From positions 1,391,001-1,455,000 of the forward strand of contig NC_135553.1 in assembly GCF_964340395.1 (NCBI RefSeq): DNA of 64,000 nucleotides, read 5' to 3'. Each line of letters begins with the position of its first letter. Positions within the stretch are counted from its first letter, which is position 1. A program made the translations under genes and the position numbers. Positions 25,201-33,648 of the stretch are shown here, one piece after another. This DNA is from Glandiceps talaboti. Lineage: Eukaryota; Hemichordata; Enteropneusta; Spengelidae. Below the pieces are notes generated by a model. That model was not told the DNA's origin. It was given only the letters and a program-made list of their open reading frames with translations, and searched no databases.

Positions 25201-25785
25201 AGATGTTTTGAAGAGAAACATACACATATAAGTATGTGTTCCTTATTTTGTCTCCACATTTGGTACTATTCCTATTCCGTAGTTGAGAATTGGACAAACC
25301 TGTAGAATTGAACCATAAATTCAGACTCAGTAAATGTAAGATTGTCATCTATTACCACAGCTGGAATCCAATGCCAGGAAATGGGGCAAGGAACGGGAAT
25401 CTATGAATATCCGTATGAATGAACACACCACTGGATTTACAAGAGCATCACCTATCTATCTTAGGGATACATACCGGGATCCATACCGGGATTCCTACAG
25501 GGATTCACATCGGGGTTATGTAAGTTATACAATATTTGTGTACACTGTCAGTGTAGCCCTTTACACAGTTAAAAGATGCAAAATACATACAACACCATGG
25601 TTTGTGTAAGAGCAGGGGAGTTAGACTGCACTATTTGTTGGTGGTTATCACCTGACTGTATGGCTGTTGACACACACCCACACACTTTAACGTGTTATGA
25701 AATGAACGTTTTTCTTCTTTTACATTAACAGGATGATGACTATCTAAGCAGAAAACTAAGAAAAAGCAGACTAGATCCATTGTGA
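454..25785 (+). CDS. CCDC33: CCDC33-like coiled-coil protein, 3' twelve exons (5' partial)
   Basis: Exons read: 454-586, 760-893, 1325-1396, 3304-3489, 21773-21990, 22499-22767, 23444-23532, 23980-24169, 24525-24616, 24872-24958, 25361-25519 and 25732-25785 with a TGA stop. All have AG/GT borders and compatible phases, giving 560 residues. The N-terminal part (NATMFADTAALIVEYYPS, then SWHLRNPIGYSILMLDKTVY) looks like the C2-related region of CCDC33. A proline-rich linker follows (VPTPRKDPTPPATPIPEPLP). Then comes a long coiled coil from about 22.55 to 25.0 kb (for example LRLREEIARLEGENSQLRRQ). The C-terminus has an RDxYRD repeat (DTYRDPYRDSYRDSHRGY). CCDC33 is known in vertebrates as a testis-enriched protein; a role in sperm or cilia is inference. 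Assignment rests on remembered similarity, not a search. Exons before 454 lie outside the window. The introns are full of minisatellites, and the largest contains the DIRS element. Confidence 0.82.
600..759 (+). repeat. Degenerate tandem repeat abutting a splice acceptor
   Basis: About three copies of a 27-30-bp T-rich unit (ATGTTTGTGTTTACTTGGTT) fill the short intron before the exon at 760. The third copy is diverged and runs toward the acceptor. The apparent ORFs here are repeat translation. Confidence 0.7.
1470..1765 (+). mobile_element. Old, rearranged tRNA-derived SINE copy
   Basis: This stretch resembles the better preserved SINE at 61569-61865 in order: GCCTCTTACCACTGC, a decayed box B (GAGTTCAAACTC), GTAAGTGAGAAGGGTGATGC, then GGGTAC-x-CTGGTATCCTCC. 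The 3' part is duplicated in tandem with a period of about 77 bp (units starting near 1603 and 1680). Box A and the terminal tail are poorly preserved, so it is a relic. Confidence 0.65.
1939..2055. mobile_element. 117-bp foldback element (MITE-like)
   Basis: Arms 1939-1979 and 2015-2055 are inverted complements over about 41 bp with few mismatches (AGCAATAACTCTTTATGAAA against its complement), around a 35-bp centre. No ORF is present. This is the typical form of a small non-autonomous DNA element; the family was not identified. Confidence 0.7.
2056..3303. other. Intron sequence, nothing identified
   Basis: AT-rich intron of the CCDC33-like gene, CpG-poor. No exon, repeat array or RNA gene was seen. 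Confidence 0.6.
3490..4514. other. Intron sequence, nothing identified
   Basis: Start of the 18-kb intron. The 100-codon ORF near 3715-4017 has no recognisable domain and no splice context that ties it to the gene. Confidence 0.55.
4515..4677. mobile_element. Long perfect-looking hairpin (foldback element)
   Basis: Arms of about 75 bp (from 4515 and back from 4677) are near-perfect inverted complements, including GTTTTACGTCATAATGCTCC and its complement, around a loop of roughly a dozen bases. A, T and CpG content differ from the flanks. It may be one end or the core of a larger element reaching about 5340. Confidence 0.8.
4678..5340. other. CpG-rich non-coding stretch, possible body of a DNA element
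   Basis: This stretch has many CpG dinucleotides, unlike the CpG-poor intron around it. It ends near a second short hairpin at 5298-5331 (ACAGGGGTGAT ... ATCACCCCTGT) next to TGACGTCA. No convincing protein is encoded: the ORFs at 4931-5113 and 5110-5325 have no domains. It could be a non-autonomous transposon, an intronic CpG island, or both. Confidence 0.45.
5727..5862 (+). repeat. DIRS left inverted terminal repeat
   Basis: These 136 bases are the reverse complement of 11030-11165 with one visible mismatch (5847-5849 region, CCC against CGC). The unmatched outer bases 5718-5726 are complemented in the internal region instead. Confidence 0.93.
6139..8434 (+). pseudogene. DIRS gag-like region, two overlapping frames
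   Basis: A first frame runs from ATG at 6139 to 6876 (245 residues). It opens with a Cys/His cluster (CGHVFHIEDLHKFCPSC, CRKCSRTSPCKTVCGHW), which is probably zinc binding. The second frame, open from 6785 to 8434, overlaps it by about 90 bases. It contains an Arg/Ser-rich tract (RSRRDRSRSPRRSHSPPRR), a conserved-looking helical part (about 7850-8150) and an RG-rich tail (RGRGRGRQTSRGRGRGK) suited to RNA binding. The product would be the structural nucleoprotein of the element. The frame change could be a disabling indel or programmed frameshifting; the sequence cannot decide. Confidence 0.75.
8406..9950 (+). pseudogene. DIRS pol remnant: RT start, RNase H, Dam-like methyltransferase
   Basis: The RT fingers are present: SGGWRPILNLTALNQ, then ELKDAYFHVPIH near 8905-8940. 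The sequence then jumps to the post-RT linker (LRLHLLWWVDGNNLLEGRSL) from about 9000, so the YxDD catalytic box and most of palm and thumb are deleted. RNase H follows (LFTDASKEGWGAH, WLELKAVFLAL, LLHSDNTTVVAYVNKWG). A second deletion after CKERDI joins to a Dam-like methyltransferase segment (WGTPLLDLFATYHNAKLP, YAYPP, IAPLWPNRSWFP; 9370-9640). Frames change at two A-runs (8679-8686 and 8754-8774). The second A-run is unusually long and sits in the K-rich stretch before SGGWRP. The pol product cannot be functional. Confidence 0.88.
9515..10816 (+). CDS. DIRS tyrosine recombinase (intact ORF)
   Basis: A 433-codon open frame from an ATG at 9515; the first part overlaps the methyltransferase frame. 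The SAM-like core-binding domain begins near residue 80 (STYNSKWERFCDWC). The catalytic domain shows the family's residues: Arg in ALASGRRRSEIHAL, His-x-x-Arg in TAHEVRAIS, Trp in AATWRS, and the nucleophilic Tyr in SFISYYLRD. The enzyme integrates the circular DNA intermediate of DIRS elements by site-specific strand exchange, in place of a DDE integrase. No stop or frameshift is visible. It is the only intact protein of the element, so the copy depends on another element for reverse transcription. The true start may be internal. Confidence 0.9.
   Translation: MGGNISVCLPSNSDSSSGPSQGTGGGCSPYSDSTAMAKSVLVPLASISSSKLPNSASTEDRPSLSGSEHCSPQPREFSSSRIQTIEKSLVQKGFSIDSAAVIARPQRASTLSTYNSKWERFCDWCQRRQIDPIHITTRDFADFLLDLFNVKKFAVKTIMVYRAAIASTIKSTGGKDFGQDKVLSSMIRHFHIKRPPKPISVPQWNLALVLRVLEKAPFEPMQSVSLRAMTLKTVFLLALASGRRRSEIHALDVSKGRITWSESQVILRPHPSFLAKNQVLGSFSSPITLLPLSNLVGSDKQERLLCPVRAIRWYLHRTNSFRGERSRLFIPYDSDNKSDCSAAIISKWIIQTVRWAYQEASDDSLRLSRVTAHEVRAISTSWAVHAGIPVAEVIKAATWRSPNSFISYYLRDMAQDASELQSLGPVCVSQHIV
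10863..10960 (+). repeat. DIRS internal complementary region
   Basis: Bases 10863-10906 are the exact complement of the left terminus. They are followed directly by about 54 bases complementary to the right terminus (from AATTGAAGTTTC to CACCTTTAT). In DIRS replication this region is thought to template circularisation of the ends. Here it fixes the element borders. Confidence 0.9.
11030..11165 (-). repeat. DIRS right inverted terminal repeat
   Basis: Reverse complement of 5727-5862. The unique right-end extension (to about 11201, TTTCGGTAGAAACTTCAATT) is matched only by the internal complementary region. Confidence 0.92.
11202..12009. other. Intron sequence, nothing firm
   Basis: AT-rich intron. 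Overlapping ORFs on both strands near 11460-11871 (about 100 codons each) show no known domain. Confidence 0.5.
12010..12206 (+). promoter_or_regulatory. Candidate internal promoter: Sox-Oct, X-box and forkhead cluster
   Basis: Three perfect octamers lie within 135 bp: ATGCAAAT at 12017, ATTTGCAT at 12126 and at 12143. Two are parts of Sox-Oct composites: CACTGTTATGCAAAT at 12010-12024, and ATTTGCATAACAATAG at 12143-12158, whose complement reads CTATTGTTATGCAAAT. Between them GTTGCTAGGTAAAC (12101-12114) resembles an RFX X-box and overlaps a forkhead site GTAAACAAAT (12109-12118). An ATAAATA box at 12201 lies about 94 bp before an ATG with a good 5' splice site. Function is inference. Confidence 0.5.
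12295..12330 (+). CDS. CCDC33: Possible alternative first coding exon of CCDC33
   Basis: ATG at 12295 opens twelve codons (MSVAYYRPYTSS) that end exactly at TCA|GTAAGTAT, a strong donor, in phase 0. The next downstream exon, at 21773, also starts in phase 0. Splicing would therefore give a 397-residue isoform lacking the C2-like part but keeping the whole coiled coil. A TATA-like box and a transcription-factor motif cluster lie just upstream. No transcript evidence is available here. Confidence 0.45.
12331..13713. other. Intron sequence, nothing identified
   Basis: CpG-poor AT-rich intron. No array, exon or RNA gene was recognised. Confidence 0.55.
13714..13818 (+). mobile_element. 3' fragment of the tRNA-derived SINE family
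   Basis: The stretch containing CTTACTGGACTTCTTGGGAG and AAGTGTTT, with an AAATAAAGATTATTTATTTA tail, parallels the 3' end of the SINE at 61745-61865 (CTCACTGGACTTCTTGGGTG, AAGTGTTT, AAATA tail). It is 5'-truncated. Confidence 0.7.
14297..14815. repeat. 65-bp minisatellite, eight copies
   Basis: Units start near 14296, 14361, 14426, 14491, 14556, 14621, 14686 and 14751 with a constant 65-bp step and almost no divergence. The core is CCACGTTATAGGAAAGTACA. The last unit has a short internal deletion. Confidence 0.95.
14816..16081. other. Intron sequence, nothing identified
   Basis: No coding or mobile feature recognised. The short minus-strand ORF at 15591-15773 has no domain. Confidence 0.55.
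16082..19283. repeat. 40-bp minisatellite array, about 80 copies
   Basis: The unit is ACTGGCAATGAAATGCTGAT followed by TGTATGAC(A/G)GTTGTACTTCT. It recurs every 40 bp for 3.2 kb with a few fixed variant sites (CAGTTG, CGGTTG or CGATTG; ACTTCT or AATTCT; GCAATG or GCGATG). A 41-bp variant with AATTCCCACT occurs at 17201 and again at 18202. A small insertion lies at 19200. The array sits wholly within the large CCDC33 intron. Confidence 0.97.
19440..19713. mobile_element. Foldback MITE of about 270 bp
   Basis: Left arm 19440-19505 (with GTGCCTTTTTT, TTTATCTAAAAC, GCCTCGCT) and right arm 19649-19713 (AGCGAGGC, GTTTTAGATGAAG, AAAAAAGGCA) are imperfect inverted complements. Weaker pairing continues inward (GTACTGAT / ATCAGTAC). 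The interior is CpG-rich and non-coding. Confidence 0.72.
19714..20669. other. Intron sequence, nothing identified
   Basis: Very AT-rich. Overlapping small ORFs on both strands show no domain. Confidence 0.55.
20670..20928. repeat. Degenerate repeat of about 80-90 bp, three copies
   Basis: TGATTTATGAGTGTAG ... AGTGGGAAATG ... TATCCAATGTGTTCAA ... TTTAGTAGTCATTTA recurs three times with small indels, starting near 20670, 20760 and 20839. Confidence 0.8.
20929..21772. other. Intron sequence, nothing firm
   Basis: No feature recognised up to the acceptor at 21771-21772. Confidence 0.5.
22232..22345. repeat. (TCTG)n and CT-rich microsatellite
   Basis: About ten GTCT repeats are followed by CT/CTAT-rich sequence in the intron between the CCDC33 exons ending at 21990 and starting at 22499. 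The overlapping Ser/Leu/Val-rich ORFs in all three frames are repeat translation. Confidence 0.9.
22934..23144. repeat. 30-bp minisatellite, seven copies
   Basis: AGTTAGAGGACAAATCCTAT plus GGCAGGTCAC recurs every 30 bp without visible divergence. The minus-strand repeat ORF here is an artefact. Confidence 0.95.
24660..24871 (+). repeat. Degenerate repeat filling an intron up to the acceptor
   Basis: Four to five degenerate copies of a block containing CTACCATATTTGGA and CAATATTT. The last copy ends in ATATTTGGATAG, the acceptor of the exon starting at 24872. Confidence 0.75.
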
Positions 25786-26458
25786 GCACATCAACTCTAT
25801 AGCCATCTGTAGACTAGATCCATTGTAACTCAACGGTGTATAAGTACATGTATTGGACATAGTGATCTCCTCAGCCTTTCAAAACTACTGTGAAGTTGAC
25901 AAGTAGAGACCAATGGATAACCTGCATCCTGGGATACAATGAATAGTAATATCATGCAATAACTTTATTATGTGACCTGAGTCTGACTATTGTCAGCTGT
26001 AGTAATAACTGGTGCTGTAAGTAAACTAAACTCATCATGAGTAGATCACACAGTAGAACATCAGGCATTGCTGTTTCACACAGACCAATTAGACTACACG
26101 TCTCTTGTACATCACTTTGCTCACACAGTGGAGAACCTGACCAATCATATTAACTGTTACAAGGATAAGAATATTTGCAGCTGTAGCCATCCGTTAAATA
26201 TCTGGTGACAATGATATGTCTTTCTATACATACAATAGTTTATGATGATTCTATGAATATCCACATAATACTGAAGGAACGCTGTAATCTCCTAGGCTTT
26301 CCTTGTGTAGACAATTGCTAGATGTTATATTTACCAAAGTGCCAAGTGTAATTAGTAGAGTTAGTTATTTAGTATCACATTAAAGTATAAAGTACATTAT
26401 AAAGAGTACACCAGTATGGGCAACTTGTTGGTTTCAAGATACATTACTATAAGACAGA

Positions 26459-26613
26459 AACCCTTCAACAGACAGGACCCCTTCAACAGACAAGATCCCC
26501 ATTCAATAGACAGGATCCCTTCAACAGACAAGATCCCTTCAACAGACAAGATCCCCTTCAACAGACAGGACCCCTTCAACAGACAAGATCCCCTTCAACA
26601 GATAAGATCCCCT
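26459..26613. repeat. 19-20-bp minisatellite (CCCTTCAACAGACARGAT)
   Basis: About eight slightly variable copies of a CCCCTTCAACAGACAAGAT unit lie in the probable 3' UTR of CCDC33. Confidence 0.92.
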
Positions 26614-26780
26614 TTAGTATTTGTACATCTGTACTACTTTTGAAAGGCTCAAAGGAATACAGATATTAATTATTGGCAGCTTTACTTAGGTTGCATTGGA
26701 TGAAGCTATTTGTGTTACCACAATTTTTACATCAAAGATACATGACAATGTACATATAGATGCTAACTATTCCACTAATG

Positions 26781-27055
26781 TGACAACCATAGGACCCCCT
26801 ATGTGTACTGTCAAATGACAACCACAGGACCCCCTATGTGTACTGTCAAATGACAACCACAGACCCCCTATGTGTACTGTCAAATGACAACCACAGGACC
26901 CCCTATGTGTACTGTCAAATGACAACCACAGACCCCCTATGTGTACTGTCAAATGACAACCACAGGACCCCCTATGTGTACTGTCATATGACAACCACAG
27001 GACCCCCTATGTGTACTGTCAAATGACAACCACAGGACCCCCTAAGTGTACTGTC
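26781..27055. repeat. 34/35-bp minisatellite, eight copies
   Basis: TGACAACCACAGGACCCCCT + ATGTGTACTGTCAAA. Some copies lack one G (34 bp), so reading frames through it shift. Non-coding. Confidence 0.94.
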
Positions 27056-28585
27056 TGTTGTGCAGGGAAGTCATGTAGTGTATTCTGAAACCAACCGAGA
27101 GGTCCATCAGCACTTGCACATATTTACCTACAGTACTATTTCATTAAAAGACTTATTTGGAAATGTCCCTCTCAACCAGGATAGAATTCAGTAATTTGTC
27201 TGAAATAAATAGTTTTGATATTTATGAGAACAGACAAGAAAGTACTTAGCAATGTTGTCAAAGAGACACAAATGCATTTTCCAAGTATGATGCACATTTA
27301 CAATTTATTGTATATAGATTTTTATAATAATTTCTGTGAAGTCATTGGGGAAGGGCATCTTTCATTTTTCTTTTCTGAATGGCAGTGGTAGAACTTGGAC
27401 AAAAAAGTATTGCTTTGTTTTTGCTTTTCACAATCATAAGTGAGAAGATGAAGAGATGACATAATTAAGACTACTATCAGACAAGATAGAAATGAGTACC
27501 AATGTAACTTTGACAAACAGTTGACATGCTAGCTATGTTTCACCTGTACCCAGTCCCACCTCACGGAGAAATTCCATCCAACTATCACATGTTGAGAAAC
27601 ATGAAGGAGTATAGAGTTTTGAGAGTTTGACACACATGACTTGTGAATTGAAAGACAAAATATTTCACTTCAAGCAAAGGTTTCTATAAAAGTGACTGAT
27701 AGAATGAGAGACACATATTACATAGTTTATACCTATTGGGAATGTTCATTGTTTAGGGTCTTGTACAAAACTTTAATATCATCTTTCATTAAAACAGTTT
27801 ATCTATCTGTGTTGAACTCCTAAACTCTACACACCATTCATGTTCATTCATATTCCATTTGATGAATTTCCAAAAATATATATTTGAGGCACAACAGTTT
27901 TTACTTCAGTATGTACCATCAAAATCACACATACCACTTGTGTTTGAACGTCAAATGAAGGAGGCTTGGAAATTTATCACAATGTAGAAACTTTTATTTA
28001 CTAAACTGTTCATACTTACAAATGTAAAAACCTACAGTATTAAACTGTATATATATATATAATTATTGTACAGCTTCACATACAGCAGAAGACAGTAAGC
28101 TGTGCAGGAACAAATGTCAGAGTGAATATCATTGTGTGTCTGTCTCTTGTAGAGGTTGATTTATATACATTTTAATACAATTGTTGCATATGTCTGCATG
28201 GTATAGTGCAAATGTAGTGTACAATCATACGATGAATGTGTTTGTTTTGTATGTCAGGGACACATGCTATCTTTCTAGTAAACGTGACCCACTGCAAGAC
28301 AGACACAAGAATTGGATTCTGACTTTCGTTCCTGTACAGTTTACTTTCTACTGCTGTGGGTTTCTTTTCTCTGTGTCTTCACTGGTTTAAATAGAAATGA
28401 TAAAACTAGTTCTGAATTTTAATTTTAATTTCATTATTTTTAATACGTCATTCCATGATATTTAAGGCAGATATGGTTTAATTATTTGATTTGCCACAAG
28501 ACATTCTTGTAAAATATGTGTATATTTCTGTATACAGACAAAAGGGCAACTATTTGTAAATAAAACATTTCTTGAAGGATTTCAA

Positions 28586-29937
28586 TTGAATTTTATTTAT
28601 AAATAAATTAATAAGTAATTGATAATACATTTGTCATGTCTCTGTTTTATTTCAAAACAAGAATACAAATACAAGATTCTATGATACCTCACAACGTATG
28701 AATATATAATTAGATACATACAGACCACATTGTGAACTGGAAAGTTTTGCTGAAGACTAATTTTCACTTATTTTGCTGGAAAACAAACATGCAAAAATAA
28801 CTAATGATTAAACTGCCTTCTTGTACATAAACACAATGTACGAGTCAGTAAAAATATTCTTTGGAAACTAGCTGAAGACTGTAATATCGCACAATTTTCT
28901 AGTAGTGAAAATATATAATATATGTTTACACATAAACCCTCCAACGGGTCTATGGTTTACAGTTAAGCTTAGGGAGCCATCATTATGTATGGCCGGGGGA
29001 GGGGGTGGTTCAGAGGAATTTAGAGGGGAGTAACATGGACATGGCAAATAATGATAACTACCGTAGCGAAATCGACAACTATTGTCTCAACCCCTGGCCC
29101 ACTCAATGGCTATTAAGTACGCTAGAGGGCGATCTTCAAGTTCGTTGCGTGATGACACATGATATGAAAGGCTGGTAGAAACGATTGAGGGCGATCTTCA
29201 GATACATTGCGTGATATACAAATGTATCATCGTCAATGCATACACCAAATAATGTAGATAAAGTTGACCAGACCCACTCTCAACGTCCTCTGGAAAAAAA
29301 GAAAATAATAATATAAGTGTTCAACCCGCTTTCATTATATTGAATGATCTCTACATACATAGTAGTTAGTATATGAACTATACATACTACACCTGTGCTC
29401 TAGAAATACATGTGTGGATAACTGCGACAGATCTCCGGAGTTTAATGAGATGTATTGGAGTTATTGGAGCACATATTTCCAGAGCTAACCTGTGATTGAA
29501 GTGTGAAGTACTGACGAAATCTAAAATCAACTACCTATATAACGGTGAGTGGTCCCGAGAACTATTTTAGCAGTTGATTTATTTCACTTAGTACAACAAT
29601 TGGGTAGGTGCTGTGTTTTTCTTATATCGAATTATAATCCTACTAGTAGGCAGGGAGGGGGAATTTGATTTAAGCAATTTCTACCATAATATTGTCATAC
29701 GACTATGTATGTTTATCCTGGAAGCCCTAGGATTCATACACAAGCCCTTTTCTTCCACGATTGAGAAACAGACATATGTTTCGTACAATCATTCTGTCGA
29801 ATTCAGTTAGACACGTGATTTGTTCGATACATGTATGTTTCCCGACCAAAGTGGATTAAAAGAAAATTTATCAAATTTAATTCATGATTACGGTTTTCAT
29901 TACAGCACACGAGAGTTAGTTGCAATATTGAACTTGC
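28586..29937. other. Intergenic region between convergent genes; EGF gene 3' end expected here
   Basis: Contains a direct repeat of GAGGGCGATCTTCA ... TTGCGTGAT (near 29127 and 29188). The terminal exon of the minus-strand EGF gene should lie here or be fused to unseen sequence, but no acceptor with a phase-1 ORF was convincing. Confidence 0.45.
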
Positions 29938-32900
29938 CTGTATCACAATGTTCACCTGTCCATCCATCGGAACATGTACACGATGTACTTGTAGAATCAT
30001 CAAATGTACAGTCTCCATTTACACAAAGACTTGTGCCACACTCGTCTATCAACGGAACAGAGAGACGGCAGCATGAATCTAACATGTATAGGATGGATAT
30101 TAGGTATTATATCAGGAGAAGATTAGACCATCATGGCGCCATCTGCGACAGCATCATGCCATTTACAACGTCATATTCAACCAGAGAGATGCCTCAACAC
30201 ACCAGTTGTATTCTTACTCCAACTGACTAATTACGACTAAAGTGTCACATTTGAATTCATATTACTACTCATAAACATGTGAACGCCTTGGAAAAGATCA
30301 AAAGGTTTCAGGCCCGAACTATCTACCTTTCGTTTTAAAATGTTTGGACTGACAGCCCCCGGCTGCATTGTACATTACAAAACGTATCATTATTATCCCT
30401 ATTAGCCTCTACAACAAAAGTGTGGCTTGATCATATCAAACTAAGGTAAACCTCGATGCATGAATGTACAACAACACATACAATTCTCAGCCCTTGTTGC
30501 TAGGGGACGATTTTTAACCATGTATCTTTAATTCCAGGTAAACATATTTGGCGTTTTTATTGAAAGGATACATCCTAATGGTTGTAGCATAGAACAAGAC
30601 GAGGGATGGATGGTAAAGATTTCAAATGAGTTAATATGTAAATGAAGTCTTTTGTGTTAGTGTGTGTGCTTACGTGCGCCAATAAAACTATTTTGGTACA
30701 TACACAGAAAATGTATGCACCAATGCTTTTACGGGCATTGTTTCATATTGTAGATATATTCACTTCATGTCGTGCTGTATATTGGCGTATACAATAAACA
30801 ACGTAGGACCTGAACCTCCTATACATTGTACGGTAGAAAGATTTATAATATGATCAAAGGTAATCTTTACCACAAAGATCTCCTGTCCACGGTCCATGGC
30901 AAACACACTGTGAACTAGAACACGATCCATGTATACACGTACCAGAACCACATACAGCTATAACAAAATCATAACATATACATAATAAGTCGACTGATAA
31001 ATGCAGTGGGACGTTATAGCATAAATAGATAGGTTGTCTAATTTTGAATTTCATTCACCGTCTTAATTACCTGTAACACAAATATCTGCGACGTTGTTGC
31101 AAAATATCATTAAATAGATGTAGTGCTATGTCAACTAGTAAATGTAGATATTATGGCAGCACCTCCACTATGAAATATTTGCATCGAGTTTTACACTCTA
31201 TGTGGTAAAAGTGTTCGTTTTTACGAACCTACCCTATAGTGGCGCAGCCTAAATAATTGTAACATCGTATTAATGTTGAGTTAACTCAAAGTGTTATCTC
31301 TGATCCTGGTATGGAATTATGAAATGAGATATCCCCGCGACTTTTAGACGGTTCTTCAACTACTATAGTACTATGTAGAAACATCAGGAGTTGAATTGGT
31401 GGAGATCTTGTCACGAATTCTATAAAATTCTAGACACTATCTGACATGTAGTTCAATCGTATATATAACACTACGCAATAACAATATTTTGGTTGACAAG
31501 CATACCTGTCCATAGCTGTTAATTTCTATTTAAAAATCTGCTTTCCTACATATCACATCCAAATTTGACAAATAACAGTGCAACCACAACAAACGTCAAT
31601 ACAAAATGATAAAACATAAACATACTACAATCATTGCCACTCCATCCTTCGTCACATTCACATAGACCAGTAGTTACATCACAGTTACCATGGAGACATG
31701 CTTCATCCGAACAGGAATCTAACAAAAGTATACAGGAACAGTTAAATTCAAATTAATTACATATAATGAAAAGATGTTTTTTAATCAATCAGTATTGAAT
31801 ACAATTTTTTTCCAGTCACTTGGTTAACAATTTCAATTTCAAATTGGTTACCTATACCAGCTGGGGACGTATAAACAGATTCCGGCCAGTGTATATGTCC
31901 CTGCCTATACTGGCCGGAATCTGCCACGTATTGTAATACCCTTTGTGAAAAATCACAAAATATATTTGAGATCGATTCGTTCATTCGGAAATGTACTACC
32001 TGAAGTAAAACACCTGTCGTGGATCATGTTGGTGTTATACATTGGGTCGGCAATGGATGTATTGAGAAGTGCTGAACTTTGACAAAGTATTAATGTTGTC
32101 CAACTATATTGTCAAACTTTACAAGCAGTAAATAACCATCATAAGTCTTACCACATATTGTACCATTCCAACCAGTATTACACTCACAGTGTGTAGAATT
32201 ACAAGTACCATGGAGACACGTCGCCACTCCACATGTGTCTATAGATAGACAGTATTCAAAACAAAAGGATGGCTGGTTTATGATACAACTTTAAACTAAC
32301 TGCTGATTTATCTAAATTTTCTCTCATTGATCTCAAAAGATTAGATGTTCCATGTTGACATTCAGTACAAATGGCGTGAAATACTATATTGTGCTTTATC
32401 CTTCTACTTTTTTAGACACCTTCTTTAGAAAACACTTGTGATTTAATCGACAGATTCAATTGATAAGAAATGTGATCATCACAATATGATGATCACATTT
32501 CCTATCAATTGAATGGCAATTGGCTATATAGGATGGCTAGCTGAGATATAGAAAACCAATAGAAAATCAAAGCCATGTCGTATTAGACTAGGTAGTATTT
32601 GTCAAAATTACAGCACAAAAGAATAATTTGGTCGGATAATTTAAGTAATAAATACTTAGACATTTATACATGTAATATCACCGATAAACAACCTTCATCG
32701 AATGACCCGACGACTCGTCTTTACTTCTTCAATTTGGCAAAATAAAAAAAATGACGCCCTCTATGACAAGATTAGAAAAAAATATATATAGGGTGGATTT
32801 AGAGCCAGGTATTGATATTTACCACAAGCTGTTCCCATCCATCCAATCTGGCATATACAGTTATTACTACTATCACACGACGATTCGGCATTAACACACG

Positions 32901-33648
32901 TCACTTGATTGCAATCTGAAATGTATTGATGACATCCGTGATGAACAAATTAACAAAACGATTGCACAAACAACCCCCCCCCCACCACCACCACCACCAC
33001 CACCACCACCACCACCACTACCACCCCCATTATTATACTGTAGAGATTACTAGTGACCAGTGGATTATATTGGTTCTATCCTTAGCAAATACACAGTAGA
33101 GAGATGGTCACTGAATGACATAATCTTTGTTCATAAATGGGGGCAATTGCCTTTACGACTGTGTGCGTGCGTGCGTGCGTGCGTGCGTGCGTGTGTGCGT
33201 ACGTGGTAGGCCTAAACTTTTCATAATTTTGATAAATTTCGCATCTTGTCATTTTAGCCGCCAATACTCTTTGAAGGAGAAATTTAATTGGTCCGTCTTA
33301 GTAATTACAAATTAAAAAAATTATACATTTAGTCCAGCTAAATATTATATCATGACGATTGGGAATTTTATATTATACCAAAATACAAATGACTGTACAG
33401 CTAGTACAAATAATTCATTTTTGATTAATTTAATTATAATAAGTTAATGAATTTCATACCAAAAATAACAACTTGTAGTGGATAAAATTATCTAGTACAG
33501 AAATCACCCCATCTTGTAAATTTGAAGCATAATATTATGATATTACACCAACTATTTTGAATTATTACATACCTAAGGAATATGTCGTACAGGTAAGCAG
33601 GAAGAGTAGAATACACGCACTCCACAAATGCATCACTCTAGAATCCAT
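29938..33648 (-). CDS. Secreted EGF-repeat protein (3' end not found)
   Basis: Minus-strand exons: 33648-33573 (signal peptide), 32915-32823, 32238-32152, 31718-31626, 30957-30871 and 30045-29938. The first codes for MDSRVMHLWSACILLF and then LLTCTTYS, a typical signal peptide. Each later exon is one six-Cys EGF-like module, for example TCLHGTCNSTHCECNTGWNG and CTCSDGWTGEHC. All exon junctions are phase 1, so modules are symmetrical and shufflable. The last donor reads CAG|GCAAGT, a GC donor, at the same phase-1 position after the last Cys. The protein is inferred to be secreted or anchored by a missing C-terminus. The modules lack the calcium-binding D-x-N-E pattern and lack a family-specific partner domain, so no orthologue is named. 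More exons below 29938 are likely. Confidence 0.78.
31877..31922. repeat. Short hairpin in EGF-gene intron
   Basis: AGATTCCGGCCAGTGTATA and TATACTGGCCGGAATCT are inverted complements around a short loop. GC-rich arms stand out from AT-rich surroundings. This could be a tiny foldback element. Confidence 0.7.
32454..32514. repeat. Hairpin with about 27-bp arms in EGF-gene intron
   Basis: ATTCAATTGATAAGAAATGT ... pairs with ACATTTCCTATCAATTGAAT around ATGATCATCACAATATGATGA-like centre. Only single mismatches are visible. Candidate foldback element or structured RNA. Confidence 0.72.
32974..33028. repeat. (CCA)n microsatellite
   Basis: CCCCCCCCC followed by about 14 CCA/CCACTA units in the first intron of the EGF gene. 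Confidence 0.9.
33162..33202. repeat. (GTGC)n microsatellite
   Basis: About nine GTGC/GTGT units. The Cys/Val/Arg repeats read from it are not a gene. Confidence 0.9.

Larger units (their letters stand above)
25786..28585 (+). other. CCDC33: Probable CCDC33 3' UTR with minisatellites
   Basis: After the stop at 25783-25785 no further acceptor with coding potential is seen. AATAAA signals occur at about 27204 and at 28559-28564. The second would give a 2.8-kb 3' UTR containing the 19-bp and 35-bp arrays. Which signal is used cannot be told. Confidence 0.5.

Noticed and set aside
29820-30230. Plus-strand ORF of 136 codons
   Set aside because: Antisense to an EGF exon; no domain in this frame.
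31660-31690. RFX X-box (GTTACCATGGAGAC) in the EGF gene
   Set aside because: It lies inside an EGF exon and is explained by codons for Leu-His-Gly-Asn-Cys; a similar string occurs in the paralogous exon at 32204.
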